From contig NC_089447.1 of assembly GCF_026210795.1 (NCBI RefSeq), positions 2,668,501 through 2,732,500 on the forward strand: a stretch of 64,000 nt of DNA, read 5' to 3'. The position numbers and the translations under genes are program-made. Positions 33,784 to 45,750 of the stretch are shown here, one piece after another (position 1 is the first letter of the stretch; every line of letters begins with the position of its first letter). The notes under the pieces were generated by a model, which saw only the letters and a list, made by a program, of their open reading frames with translations, had not been told where the DNA came from and did no database searches. This DNA is from Rhizophagus irregularis. Its lineage: Eukaryota > Glomeromycota > Glomeromycetes > Glomerales > Glomeraceae.

Positions 33784-34994
33784 TTATAATTCATCTTTTA
33801 CCCATTTAATTTTTTGGCTTTCATAATTTGAGTAACAACGAAATTCATTTGCCAATCCACTTTTATGTCTTGGAAAGTAAGTTGTCATCTTTGCTTTGAC
33901 TAGTCTATAAATAAGGTCACGCAATACAGCACCTAAAAAAAAATAATTATTATTATTTCTTTTTTTTTTTTGAGAGTATATAATAATAAATGATAGATAA
34001 ATTGATAATTTACCTGTGCAAATTAAAATTTTACAATTCTCTTTCTTTCCAAGCCATCTAACTGTTATCATAGTTTTAGTACAACAATCTTCACTTAAAA
34101 ATGGAGGATCAACTAATATGAAATCAAAAGAATTTTTTAATTCCAAAGAATTTTGAAATTTAGTCGGATCCTTATAATCATATTCATAAAAATCATTTCC
34201 GTATATATTAAATCTTGTATCATATTCAAAGAGACAAATTGTTTGTTTTGGAAGTGGGTTTACTGACTATTTTAATAAATTTCAAATAATATTGTTAATA
34301 TAATGAAAAGTATAATTAATTCCTTTATAAATTTATTTAAAAATAATGTGAAAAATACTTTTAATTTTACAAATGCTGTTGGTGTACTAATACATGCTAT
34401 CCGACTATCTGGACTTGTATTAGCTAAAGCTTCTTGAGCTAATGTATTCGATGTTTCTTCATCATACTAATTAAACAGAAAATAATATTTGGTCATTTTA
34501 AGAATTATAATAAAATCAACAAAAATTGACTTTTTTAAAATTAAGGAAACTTAACCCAAAATTGACTCAACTTATTAACCAAGTTAAGAACAAAAAAAAA
34601 ATTATTAATTTAAATCTTCTCATTTATATAATAACCATATCCATAAAATGACATAATCATACCTGCCAATCTTCTTTAAACAATTCCATATTAACTTCAT
34701 TTTCCTCATTTTGCTCCTCATTCCCTTTATTTTGTGAATTTGTTCCTAAATAATTTTGTATAGATGATAAAGATTTTTGTCTTAATTGTTCAAATTTTAT
34801 TTGATGTTGTTCTTGTTCTGAAAGAAATTCATTTAATGCCGATAATGCATGTTCAGATAAACTAAATAAACATATTATATATATTATTTAATTTTAAAAT
34901 TTTAGTAATAATAAAAAATATATACTCATAAATGAAATATAAATAAATACTTTGGAATGTCATCATCCAAGTTTTCGGATTTTTCATCTGTCAT
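33784..34994 (-). CDS. EFM5: EFM5/EEF1AKMT1-type protein-lysine methyltransferase
   Basis: Five exons: 34994-34951, 34861-34663, 34466-34359, 34266-34014, 33932-33784; 250 residues, close to yeast Efm5. After a helical N-terminal part (LSEHALSALNEFLSEQ) come FKEDWQYDEETS, SRIACISTPTAFVKLK, then FEYDTRF and the catalytic FDFILVDPPFLSEDC. The DPPF motif is the signature of this class I SAM-dependent N6-methyltransferase group. The C-terminus contains GLANEFRCYSNY, also conserved. In yeast and man the enzyme trimethylates a lysine of elongation factor 1A; the same substrate is inferred here. The gene lies 225 bp upstream of the END3 stop, same strand. Confidence 0.93.
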
Positions 34995-35219
34995 GGTTAA
35001 GATTAATTAATAAGAGAGTTTCATGGATTGATGGTAAATTTAATAAAAAAATTTTATAAAAAATTAAGTATCACACTTCGCAGATCATTGAGTTACGTCA
35101 TTACCAAAATTGGTTCTTTTTTTATTTAAATAGTTTTTCATCTAAATCTAAAAAATTTTCTTCATATTAAAATAAAAATACAATAATAGGATTTTAAGTA
35201 AATAAATTAATATCTCATA

Positions 35220-36995
35220 TTATCTTCCAAGTTTTACATTATCAATATCTTGTTGAATTCTTCTATATTCTGATTGACTATTCTCCAAAGTATTTTCTAA
35301 AGTTCTTACATGGTTTTTCAAAGATTGAATGTTATCTTGTAATTCACGTACTGAAAGACGTTCTTTTCGAATACATTCTTCTAAATTTCTATTTAACTGT
35401 TCTTTTTCATTTAATTCTGCTAGTTGCTTTTGTTTAAATTCATAAAGTTGTCTATATTCTGATGTTTTCCCTCCGCTAGATGAGATTTGTAAAGCATTTG
35501 TATAAGAAGATAATGCAGCGTCTTCTGCTTTCTTTATCCTTTCATTTAATTCGGCTAATTCTTTTTCTAATTTTTCTTCTTCCAATTTTCCTAATGAGAA
35601 GTTAAATTTTATTAAATTTAATATTTTTTATATAAATAAATTTTAAATTTTCACCTACCACCTGAATTAGAAGATTGTCCATAAGTTGAACTATTAACAC
35701 TATCATTTGTCTTTGACTTCCATGAAGGATCAAGAGCTTCATTATAGTTGTAATTCAATTTTCCTCTTACTAATGATGTTTTTAAAGCACTAGGTAAACT
35801 ATCAGGTATACGTTTTCCTTTACTTCGCTGATTTAATATATGAAGGAAGACAAGACACTGATCTTTTCCGAGTTGTTGTTCAAAGTTAACATCGACAAGA
35901 CCCCTAAATATTCATAATAAAATTATTTTTAACGATTGTATACAACTTAAGAAAACCTAATATAACAAATAAATTCAAAACCATGCTGCTATACACTCTT
36001 CTCTCGGTATTCCAAGTCGTTGATAAAGCTCATCAAAGTTTGCAACTAAAGTAAAATATAAGTAATAGTTAAAAAAAAATAATTTTTTAGTTAAATCAAA
36101 GAAAAGTGGGAGGAAAAAAAACCATAACTTACATCGGACATAACCATGAGCTCCGACATGTTTAGTATATTCATTTTCATAATTAAATTTATCTGCTGGA
36201 GGCATATACCAATCAAAATCATCGGATAAAGGTGCTGTTGGGAAGCTACCATAACTACTCGACTAATATTAAGAATACTAAAAATTTTCTAGCCGATCTT
36301 TTATATAAGGTTTATAATAATATTAATTTATAATTGATATACCTGATGATGTAGTGAAGGAGGTGGAAGTGGAGGTTGTATCTGTGATTGTGAATATGAA
36401 GGCATCATGTTAGGAAGTGGACTGCTTGACTGAGGGATTGGACTAATGGATAATGGAACTGGGCTGATCGATTGCGGAATAGGACTAATTGTACGAGGGT
36501 ATACTCCGGAATTAATTCCTAATGTTGAACCTCCATGAAATCCACCACCGCTTCCTCCAAAGAGATATGCCTTACTGGGGGGGATTAAATGAGGAGGTAA
36601 TGTTGGTGGGACATCCGAATATACCCGAGCCAATAAATCATTAACCAATCTAGATGTGACTGAAAATTCATCAAAGTCAAGTTGACCATCCTTATCAATA
36701 TCACAAAGATCCCTTTATTTATTAGAAAAAAGTATTAGTTGAAATATATATATAGTTTTTTTTAAAAATAAATAAAACCTACCATATCCTTTCAAGCCAT
36801 TGCATAGGTAAAGTCGAGTTCATGAGCCAATTTCTAGCTTGGTTACCTAGATTGATAATATAATTAAAGCTTTATTTTGTCAGATAAATTATAAAGCTGT
36901 ATATTTAACTTACCAGAAATAAAACCATTTGTGGGCCCTAGGGCAGAAAAAACCTTAAAATATTGTTGTTTCTCAACGTCACTGATGCCACTCAT
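35220..36995 (-). CDS. END3: END3, EH-domain endocytosis and actin regulator
   Basis: Seven exons: 36995-36914, 36846-36783, 36712-36343, 36262-36133, 36045-35982, 35903-35659, 35590-35220; 441 residues. The first EH domain spans about 1-100 with a good EF-hand loop ([13 protein letters not shown]). A Pro/Ser linker with repeated [13 protein letters not shown] follows. The End3-specific region starts about 175 ([50 protein letters not shown]). The C-terminal 120 residues are a coiled coil. In yeast End3 joins Pan1 and Sla1 in the endocytic coat and promotes actin patch assembly. The intron at 35981-35904 has a weak donor, GTTTTG. Confidence 0.95.
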
Positions 36996-37383
36996 CTTTT
37001 TTAATATATAAACTTTAAAAGGCTATTATTGGTAATGAGATGAAAACGAGTAAAGTGTTCAAAGAAAACTATCGAAATTTTTTAAAATCTGATACAAACA
37101 CGTTACATTTTCAATAGGATTTTCAAGTTCGGACTTTTCACTAACATCGGAGTGAATGCAGGTATTTATGAAAAAATTTATTTTTAAACTGTTACATTCT
37201 AGAAACATATCAATTAAAACAAGACCAGAAGAACATATTTTTTTGTTTTTTTTTTTGTTTAAATTTATGACTTTAAAATCCTTTTGTAAGCTATTCGAAT
37301 ATTATTTATATAAAAAAAGTAAAATAAATAATATAAAATGAAATAAAATAAATAAATTAATATAAGTAGTTTTGACATAATAT

Positions 37384-38466
37384 TTATAAATCCACAGCAA
37401 TTCCTCTTGGGGGTTTCTCTGGTTCAACAGTGGTATTATCAAGAGCTTTTACTTTATTATACATATCTTTCCTTTTGAGTTCTCCATTGTAATTAGAGAT
37501 GACTGATGCGAAATAGAACTGTGTAAAAAAAACGCGTAAATTTTTTTGCTTTTTTTAAAATATATACAAAATATATACATATATATATATATATAAATTA
37601 CCATAAGTAAGAAACCGGCAACTGTATACACAACAGCAAATCCAATATAAAACTTTACAGCTTGCTGACATAATTCTCGTTGTTCATTCGTTGTACCATT
37701 GTCTTGTCGTTTATCGAATGGTCTTGACCAATTTTCAAGGGGGCTCCAATACTTTCCTTCATGTGCTTGTTCACTAAATTTTTTGAGACACATATCCACA
37801 AGTTTATCTTTGTTTTTGGCAGTAATAATTGAAACTGCTGTTCCAAATACCAAATAAACCAATGCGCTAACACTAACAACCACTGAGAATAATTTAACCA
37901 ATTTTTGATTTTGCTACATAAAACGGAAAAAAGGGAACGTAAAATGAATCATCTTTTTTTTACTTAAAATTGTAGAAAGGAATATCACAAAATTGTCATT
38001 TACCATAATACCACCAACAAGTCCTCCCACAGCCATTACTCCTCTAACGATATTCCAAATACCGTGAACATATCCAAGTCCTTTTGAAAAAATCGTAGCC
38101 GCTAAATGCAGAATAATTTAAGAGAATTGTCCACGTCACGTGATCAAGATAAAGTAAGCGGTACTTACAATCAATGAAATGAAAAGCGATCCATACTCCG
38201 ACCATACTTTGAACCTAAATTGAATTTTCGTGAATACGAGATTGAAAGGAATATATATATATATATATTTTTTTAAAGATATAAAAAAACAATTTGTATA
38301 TTTAATCGAAAAACTTACTAGGACAATAAGAGAAATAAGAATTGTCCCAATACGATTGTTAATACTAAAAATCAAAATTTTCTTCTTTAATAGAAAAAAG
38401 TTTACGAACTAAATTCATTCATAAATCAATACTGAAAAATTACCAACAACAACATCTTTGGACCAT
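37384..38466 (-). CDS. Four-pass membrane protein, tetraspan-like, unknown function
   Basis: Six exons: 38466-38444 (23 nt), 38364-38319, 38214-38169, 38101-38004, 37913-37602, 37518-37384; 219 residues. The N-terminus MVQRCCCCINNRIG has four adjacent cysteines, likely palmitoylated. Four hydrophobic segments follow: IGTILISLIVLVQSMVGVWI, the GIWNIVRGVMAVGGLVGG region, LFSVVVSVSALVYLVFGTAV, and FYIGFAVVYTVAGFLLMFYF. A long polar loop with cysteines (about 105-160) separates helices 3 and 4. The tail is charged and ends PEKPPRGIAVDL. The layout resembles tetraspanin- or LAPTM-like fungal proteins, but the CCG motif of true tetraspanins is absent. Function not assigned. Confidence 0.8.
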
Positions 38467-39170
38467 ATTTAACAATGTTTTTTACTATTTTTTTTTTTTT
38501 TAAAGAAAAGCACTTCTCTAAATAAAATAAATAAAATCAAATTAGATAAAGTTACTTTTAAAGGAACGAAAGAATTCCAAAATTTGAAAAAATGATAAGA
38601 AAAATTAATGTAGTATAATTTATTAACCGTATGTTAACTGACGCGTGGCTGAGCATTTGCTTAGCCAGCTTTTTAGTTTATCAGTTAATAGTAATTAATC
38701 AAGTTTTTTCTTGCAAGACGTTCATCGATTGATTAAAGAAACAAATTCGAAGCTAAGCCTCAAATAAAGTGAGACTAAAATCTCAAATTCTAGATATGAA
38801 TTTTTTTACGATGAATCAAATAATTATATCGTAAAGACTTTTTGAAGATAAATCGTTTAAAGAGCGATAAAAAGACAAATGAAAGTAAATTCAAAAAGTT
38901 ATATATGAATTAGGACCAAATATGATCGCACAGCCATTGCTTCGCCTCAAACACAGCCTTTAAGATCAATTCATCATTTTATTTATGATTTAATTTTAAA
39001 TATCATTTTTTTAGATTAAATACTTATTTACAACTCTGTTTTTTCATGGCTTTTGTTATTTATTATAATAATAATGAAATACAAGAAAACTTACAAGAAA
39101 ATTCCCAGAAAAAAAAAAGTTAAAAAAATATATATATATCCAATCAAAAATATATGTGTGTGCTGTACAT
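38467..39170. other. Intergenic region between two minus-strand genes
   Basis: It should contain the promoter of the four-pass protein gene (near 38467-38700) and the 3' end of the next gene upstream. Nothing else is recognised. Confidence 0.4.
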
Positions 39171-40038
39171 TCATTGCTCTTTACTTTCTCGGTATTGAAA
39201 CCACTTTGAAGGCAAATTATTTACCGTAACATCTTGGGCAATTTCTGTAGGCAAATTATTAATAAACTCTTGTTGCTGGTGTTGCTGTAGCTGTGGAGTA
39301 CTATACAAATTTTGCTGTTGTTGCATCGCAGCAAGATTTTGCTGTTCTTGTAGCCAAAGTTGGTACTGAGAATATGGAGAGGATTGATAATATTCCCATT
39401 CATTTTGAACGACTGACTGGATTAACTTTAAAAAAGAAAGAAAGTCCAAAATCAGTTTCATAATTTTCAGCGATCAACTGCGCCACGGTGAGTGGTTAAG
39501 ATAAATATTACTACATATTGAGGGGTGATCACCATTGGAGTGATCTGCACACAAAAAAATAAAACAACAAAGAAACCAACGTTTTATAAAACTTAAAAAG
39601 AACAGAAAAACGTATGTCAATTAATGAATAACTTTGTACCTTTTGTTGTTCCTGCCATTCTTCATCATCACTAATATCCATAACATTTTCTAATTCACTT
39701 CGTTTTTTTTGAAAGGCCTTGAATCTTTCTTCTTTAAACAATTTCTCCATTACATTTTGTTTGAATTCCTAAGAAAAGCAACTTGAAATGATCAATAGAA
39801 AATTATGAAACATTATATGGAAATATAAGAATTGAACCTGCATCCACATATCAGCATTGAATTTCATAATTGGTTGGTGGTGAGCACGTCTCGGAGGGGG
39901 AGAATGATGACGTCTGCTGTAAAGTGAACTATTTTTACCGTTATCAACATTATCAGATAAACTCTTAGAACGACGGCGATAAGAATTTGTTTTTCGAGAA
40001 TGGAAATATTCCGAATTTAAAGGTACTTTATTTTCCAT
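39171..40038 (-). CDS. Arg/Ser- and Gln-rich protein, unrecognised
   Basis: Four exons, all phase 0: 40038-39838, 39768-39640, 39544-39515 (30 nt), 39425-39171; 204 residues. The N-terminal 55 residues are basic and rich in Ser, Arg and His (SRRHHSPPPRRAHHQP). A helical, probably folded core follows (FNADMWMQEFKQNVMEKLFK, then KKRSELENVMDISDDEEW), then ITPMVITPQY encoded by the small exon, then a Gln-rich tail (QLQQHQQQEFINNL). No domain is recognised. An RS-like start plus an acidic SDDEE patch would suit an RNA-processing factor; this is inference only. The donor after exon 1 is GTTCAA, a weak site. Confidence 0.7.
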
Positions 40039-40227
40039 TTAATCGTTTTTAGTTTTTATAGGAGGAAGAATATAGAACATAGAATATAGAAGCAAGACAA
40101 CTTTTATACATCAGAAATCAGATGATTCTATACATCATATGATCTATGTCGTCAAATGATTTCATATTGTGCAACATTCATTTTTATTTGAAATAAAAAA
40201 AAAACTAAAACATGTTATTTGATCATT

Positions 40228-41516
40228 TTATATCGCAGCAAAAAATCCAAGCTTCTCTATGCGTTCTTTTCGCGCTCGTTTCAGATTAATATCATTTTCT
40301 TCTCGTTGGAGCATTTCATCCAAACTTTGTATCAAGCTTTGACCTAGTGATCGTCCTGTCTAATAAAATTTAGAAATATTTTATAGGGTTGCAATGTTCT
40401 TATCAAGAAAATGATTTACACGCACGATTCTTTACCATCGGAAGAGCAGACATAACTAGATCAAATTTAACAGCAAAGAAATTAAATAGATAAAAGTAAA
40501 TTTAAAATACCTGCACCATGTCATTTAACAAACTTGGATTTATGCTTCCACCACCACTCTTTTGAAGTCCACAAACTTTACCATCCTTATTTACTGTCAC
40601 AAGCAGTTTAGCTTCTGTCGTAAGTTCTTCTAATGGCGTAGCATCCACAATATGACGTGACCCGATCTAAAAAAAAAGAAATTTCTTAGTAAATGAAAAT
40701 AAAAATTTTTTTTACAAGTGTATCTAACCTTGTTCAAAGTGATAGCAACAGGAACCTTGTCCCAACCTTCAATTCTCTCCCATTCTTCTTCATCATCTGA
40801 TATATCAAATTCTATTTCACCGTCACCACGATCCTGTATAATTGTCTTCGGTATTTTCGTATTATAAAGAGCAGCTCGTGTAGCCATAAATATTGTATCT
40901 AATATATTTCCAGCATAGTCTAAAACCTAAAGTGAATTGAAAAAATATTTAATGTTGAGAAATAAATATGATGTGTAAACTATGTGAACTTACTATGGCA
41001 TCAATGTAAACAATCCAACATTGCTGTCCGGGAATGATACAGAGTTTTTCAAGATTTAAACCACCTTGCGGGCCATTCAACACGCGATCCAACATCTGTG
41101 TGAGCTCATTATTGAAATCGTCAGCTCCTCTACCTGCAAATTGTTGGGAAGCGATTGGAGAACTGCAAGACTTAAAATGATGCAAAGGAAAGAATGATTC
41201 ATGAATAACTTTTAGCAATGAATTCAATTTACCATTCAACATTACAGACAACCCTTCCCCGTTTAGCTTTTATTGCAGCAACATCTTCGTCAGCACCATC
41301 TAATTCTACTGCACCAAGCTCGACTTTAATACCAACTAATACGTCAGTTCCTTCTCCCAGTCTACAACGAGCACTTCCACTGGCCTGTGTGATAAGACCG
41401 GTTTCCAATATTATTTGACGATAATCAAGACGTCCTCTACCATCCGCGCGGATATTAGAATCGACGCCTCGAAGAATGTAGTCATTTTCCGAAGGTGAAA
41501 TCAATGCTGGTGGCAT
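40228..41516 (-). CDS. RRP42: Exosome core subunit RRP42 (EXOSC7)
   Basis: Five exons: 41516-41233, 41162-40994, 40926-40729, 40666-40511, 40359-40228; 312 residues. N-terminal DSNIRADGRGRLDYR is the RNase PH-fold signature DGR, followed by GSARCRLGEGTDVLVGIKVE, then WIVYIDAIVLDYAGNILD and the final strands with GKVCGLQKSGGGSINP. Rrp42 is one of six RNase PH-like subunits of the catalytically inactive exosome ring for 3'-5' RNA decay in nucleus and cytoplasm. An acidic stretch (EFDISDDEEEWERIEGWD) is inserted in the second half. An ATG 25 codons upstream (41591) is in frame, but the chosen start fits the family's N-terminus. Confidence 0.95.
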
Positions 41517-41831
41517 TAAAAAAAGTTTTGGGATTGTAGTTGATGTACTGAATATTGATGCTATGTAAATCTTCACTATATACACAAACATGTTGTGTTC
41601 ACTAACTAACCTTTTAAGTTAATAACAGCTATCGCGAAACATTTTCAGATGATATTTCGATATTTTTTGCAGAACACTATATCCTTTCTCGTGTAAATAT
41701 TAGAATAACTTATATTATCCTATATATGCAGGAACGAGTGTTACCATATCATATATATAATAAACTTCAAATTAAGACTTTTCAAAAATAACTTATATTT
41801 CGCTCATAACAGATAATTTCACTAAAAAAAA
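41517..41831. promoter_or_regulatory. Divergent promoter between RRP42 and the metallophosphatase gene
   Basis: The two genes are read outward from this 315-bp gap, so it must hold both promoters. A TATATAA-like word occurs near 41753-41761. No other motif can be supported. Confidence 0.5.
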
Positions 41832-44300
41832 ATGCGAGGTATTCAAATTCTTCACTTTAATGATGTTTATCACCTTCTACCGCGGAAACAGGAGCCTGTT
41901 GGAGGAGCAGCACGGTTTGCTACCGTTTTAAAAGAATTTCGTGCAAAATATGGGCCTGATTCTTCATGTGTATTTTTCAGTGGTGATCTTTTTAATCCTT
42001 CTGTTGAGAGTAGTGTCAGTAAAGGCAGACATATGGTATCGTATCGTATCAAATCTTTCATAAGTATGTTACGTGTATCTTATGATATAAACGTATTATG
42101 TTAACGCTTTTTATGATTTTTTACTTTTTCGTTCATGTGATCAAAGATTCCAGTGATGAATAATTTTGGTGTGGACGTTGCCTGCATGGGTAATCATGAT
42201 TTTGATTACGGAGAACCAAACCTTAAAGCATTAGTTGGAGAGACCAATTTCCCTTGGTTATTATCAAACGTTATTGATTCTGAAAGTGGAAATCCGGTTG
42301 CGAACGGAAAAAAGTTCCATATTCTGGAGAAGAATGATCTTAAACTCGGAATTATCGGTTTGGTTGAAAAGTAAGTTTTAAACGAAACTTACATATTTGT
42401 TTTCATTATGAGTATTTTGTAAAAAAAACACCTATTCCATTATTTTATAGAGATTGGTTGGAAACTATTCCTGGGTATGTCACATGCAATTTGTTGTTGA
42501 TATCTTTATTTGAATTCTGTTAGATAATAACAAATTATTATAAAAACTAGTCTTCCACCAGCATTACAGTATAAAGATTATATAGCTGTTGGAAAGGAAC
42601 TTGCCGCACAATTACGTGACCCTAAAGGGCCTTATGCAGTAGATCTTGTTATAGCCTTAACGCATTGTCGTTTGCCAAATGACATTTTATTAGCAAGAGA
42701 AACTCAAGATGAAATCGATTTGATTCTTGGAGGGTAAAATATTTCTCATTTAAATATAATTATTTATCCAATAATAACATGACATTATATGTGTAATAGA
42801 CACGATCACTTTTATTACATCGGGAAAGGTTGTGAAATTATCAATGGTTGGATAAGAGAAGAAGTAAGTGGAAGCGGTGAAGATAATGGAGTGCGCGTTG
42901 TTAAGAGCGGAACAGATTTTCGAGAATTAAGTATTGTAGAATGTGAAGTTGAAGAAATTGACAACGAAGAAGGAGGAACTATCAAAATAATTAAAAAAGT
43001 GGCAGGTTAGCGTAACATTAGCTTTTTAATCTATTCGAGAATTTATCCGCTTAAATTTATATTATGTATATTACATATTAACGCGCACAGTTACGCGCCA
43101 AGAAGTTACGTCATCAATTGCCGAGGATTCTCATTTTATAGAATTAACTAATTCCGCTACCTCTGATATTAAGTCGAAATTGTCCAGGTACGATTTTCGA
43201 TTATAATTTTCGTCAATATGTAATTTGTAATTTTTAAACAAATTTATACTAAATACATTAATTTTATTACTTAGACCTATAGCTTATACATTAACACAAT
43301 GGGTATTACAATAATTATCTTCGACATAACGTAAATTAATTTAATCTATGAAAAATTAAATGATTATGTCATCGATTTGTAGGACTGCCGATCAACAGAG
43401 CTTCGAACTCGAGAAACTGCATTTGGAAACTTTGTAGCTGATATAATGTTATACGCATATCAACCATGCATTCATAATATAGACTGTTCGATATTATGTG
43501 GAGGTACTATACGTTCAGATTCAGTTTATGGACCGGGAAAAATTACTTTGGGAGATTTGCTTGAGATATTTCCTTTCGAAGACACGGTAGTTGTTATTCG
43601 AATTACTGGGCAACAATTGTGGGATGGTTTGGAAAGTGCTGTTTCAAAGGTACCTAAACAAGAAGGGAGATTTCCAGTAGTGAGTGGTTTGAAAATAGAA
43701 TATAATCCAAATGCTGAACCGGAACATCGACTAAGAAATGTTTGGTTGACAGAGAAAAGTCCACATACAACGGGAGAAAGTGTAGTTGAATCTGATTATG
43801 ACAAACCTAATATTATAGAAAAATTAGATTTACACAAAATTTACACAGTTAGTACTCGCAATTATATGGCGTCTGGCTACGATGGTTATACTGCCTTCGC
43901 TCAACCTAATACACAGTACCTAGTTGATGAAGAAAATGGTATTATTCTTTCAACCTTAATCCGTCGATATTTTCTTGGTCTTTATTATGTTAATGCCATT
44001 AAATTCAATATGAGCTGTGAGTCTAGGACTAAGGAAGCAGTTTCAAAAGCAGCAGATACCTGGAAAAAACTGGCAGAAAAAGGCCGTGATAAAACAGCTC
44101 AGAAACACATTTCTGGTCATACTATTCAAAATGCATTAAAGCTTTCTCTAGGTGAAAATATAAAAAGACAGAATGAGGAATCATCTAATAACGATGATAT
44201 AATTGATGATGAAATAGATTCAAAAAATACAGAATTCATAAAAGATTGGGTCACTGTCGCTCCGATTATTGGAGATAGAATTGTCACTGTGGATTCCTAA
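41832..44300 (+). CDS. 5'-nucleotidase-family metallophosphatase
   Basis: Eight exons: 41832-42035, 42147-42370, 42451-42474, 42551-42733, 42800-43005, 43091-43187, 43275-43302, 43383-44300; 627 residues. The metallophosphoesterase domain shows LHFNDVYHLLP, FFSGDLFNPS, MGNHDFDYGE, ALTHCRLPND and LGGHDHFYY, which supply the metal ligands. The C-terminal 5'-nucleotidase domain has RETAFGNFVADIM, LCGGTIRSDSVYGPG and FPFEDTVVVIRITGQQLWDG. This resembles the fungal cytosolic branch sometimes annotated as mannosylglucosyl-3-phosphoglycerate phosphatase-like rather than secreted UshA. There is no signal peptide or GPI site. The exact substrate is unknown. Two exons are only 24 and 28 nt. Confidence 0.92.
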
Positions 44301-44491
44301 AACAGATAAAATTGACAATATCCGGGGTCAACTGGTTAATTTATTAGCCTTTACGTGATTAATGGATTATACAAGTATAAAGTATATTTTAAATTTTGTA
44401 ATAAAATTAAACAAAGTATAAAATAAATAATTTATATACATACAATCTAAATAAATTAAATTCTACATTGAAAGATACAAGAGTTTATGTC

Positions 44492-45750
44492 CTAAACAAC
44501 ATTACAATACACTAAAAGACGTTGAGAAATTTCAACAATTTTGGTCAAATAATTTATTTGTTGTCCCAGTTCATAAATTCCAATTAATTTATTCCTTTGT
44601 TTTAACATAACAATTCGCGAAAAATATGGCATTTGATTATCTATTGTCTGAGGATAAGTTACTAGAGACTCTGAAACGATTTTTATTTCACGCTTTAGAT
44701 TCATAATGATTACCTCCAATCCAATTGCTCTCCAAAGTCGAGAAGTTGCCGTAACACTCCTAACAATTTCTATTGGTTCAAGGTATTCAAATATAGATGA
44801 TAACAACTCGAAAGGAAAAATTTGTTCTCGGTGTTCTTGCTGCAGCTGATCCGCTTGAATTTGCTGTTGTATATTCTCGACCGAATATTCGGTTAATACG
44901 GATTTTCTCAAACGTGTCTCTACTTTCATGGCCTTAAGAATGAGTTTTTCCGCGTTATCTTCAACTTGTAAACGATGCTCACGCAAATAAGTTAACAAAT
45001 CTCTATATCCATAAAAGCTGGGACCACGTCCAAAAAAGACAGGATGTATTGCAAGTGTCTCTGGAATTATGTGAGCGATACATGGCCAAATTTCATTACG
45101 TGACATTCTTTGATACCGAAAAAAGAATTCAAAAAATGGTTGGTTATTATGTTTAGAGATACATAAATCGAAAAGAAATAAAGTACCTAAGATTAATTGA
45201 AGTGGCGAGAGAAAGGTTTTCATCTACGACAAAATGATACGGAGAATTAGAGAAATTACAATCATTTTGAATTTGCCGAACTAATTCAACTGGCCCTGGG
45301 CAAATAATGATAAAAAATGCCTCTTGTCTAAGGAGAAAGCGATTAAGCTAAAATTTGAATTGAGGTAATTTAATTATCTGATAAACTAATACGATTAAAT
45401 AAAAGAATTGGATTGAAACATACTGGGATTTCCTCTTGGGGTATTTCCGTAACAGTTCTAGTTCTATCAAAAGGATCGCAAAAAGAAGTTGGACAGTCAT
45501 CTTTCAACCCATGGAAGTTTAAAATTAACAAAAGTTGGGGGCAAACAGGACACCATGTGGCCTTTTTTTATATACAGCAAAGATTAAGTGTCAATTTACA
45601 AAAAAAAATTGGGCAAGAAATTATGATAAAACGGTGAATTTTCACCTTCAATGTAATAAAAATCAAAACAAAGCGCTTAGCGAGTTCGTCAACGTTAACA
45701 GTATGCCCATCAATGTTCACGACAGTTTCAGGAAAGAAAGTCGTGTCCAT
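44492..45750 (-). CDS. Thioredoxin-fold and F-box fusion protein
   Basis: Four exons: 45750-45646, 45561-45424, 45347-45187, 45107-44492; 339 residues. The N-terminal part reads as a thioredoxin/AhpC-like fold: FVLIFITLK, then ATWCPVCPQLLLILNF with a WCxxC redox pair, then QEAFFIIICPGPVELVRQI and FVVDENLSLA. The middle has a helical Arg/Gln-rich linker (QQQIQADQLQQEHREQ). An F-box follows at about 235-275: FPFELLSSIFEYLEPIEIVR then TSRLWRAI. F-boxes bind Skp1 in SCF ubiquitin ligases, so the redox-like domain would sit where a substrate-binding domain usually lies, but N-terminal. It converges on the metallophosphatase gene, 191 bp away. Confidence 0.82.

Noticed and set aside
38136-38412. 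Small frames on both strands around the four-pass gene
   Set aside because: They run through introns of the spliced minus-strand gene and do not form a separate gene.
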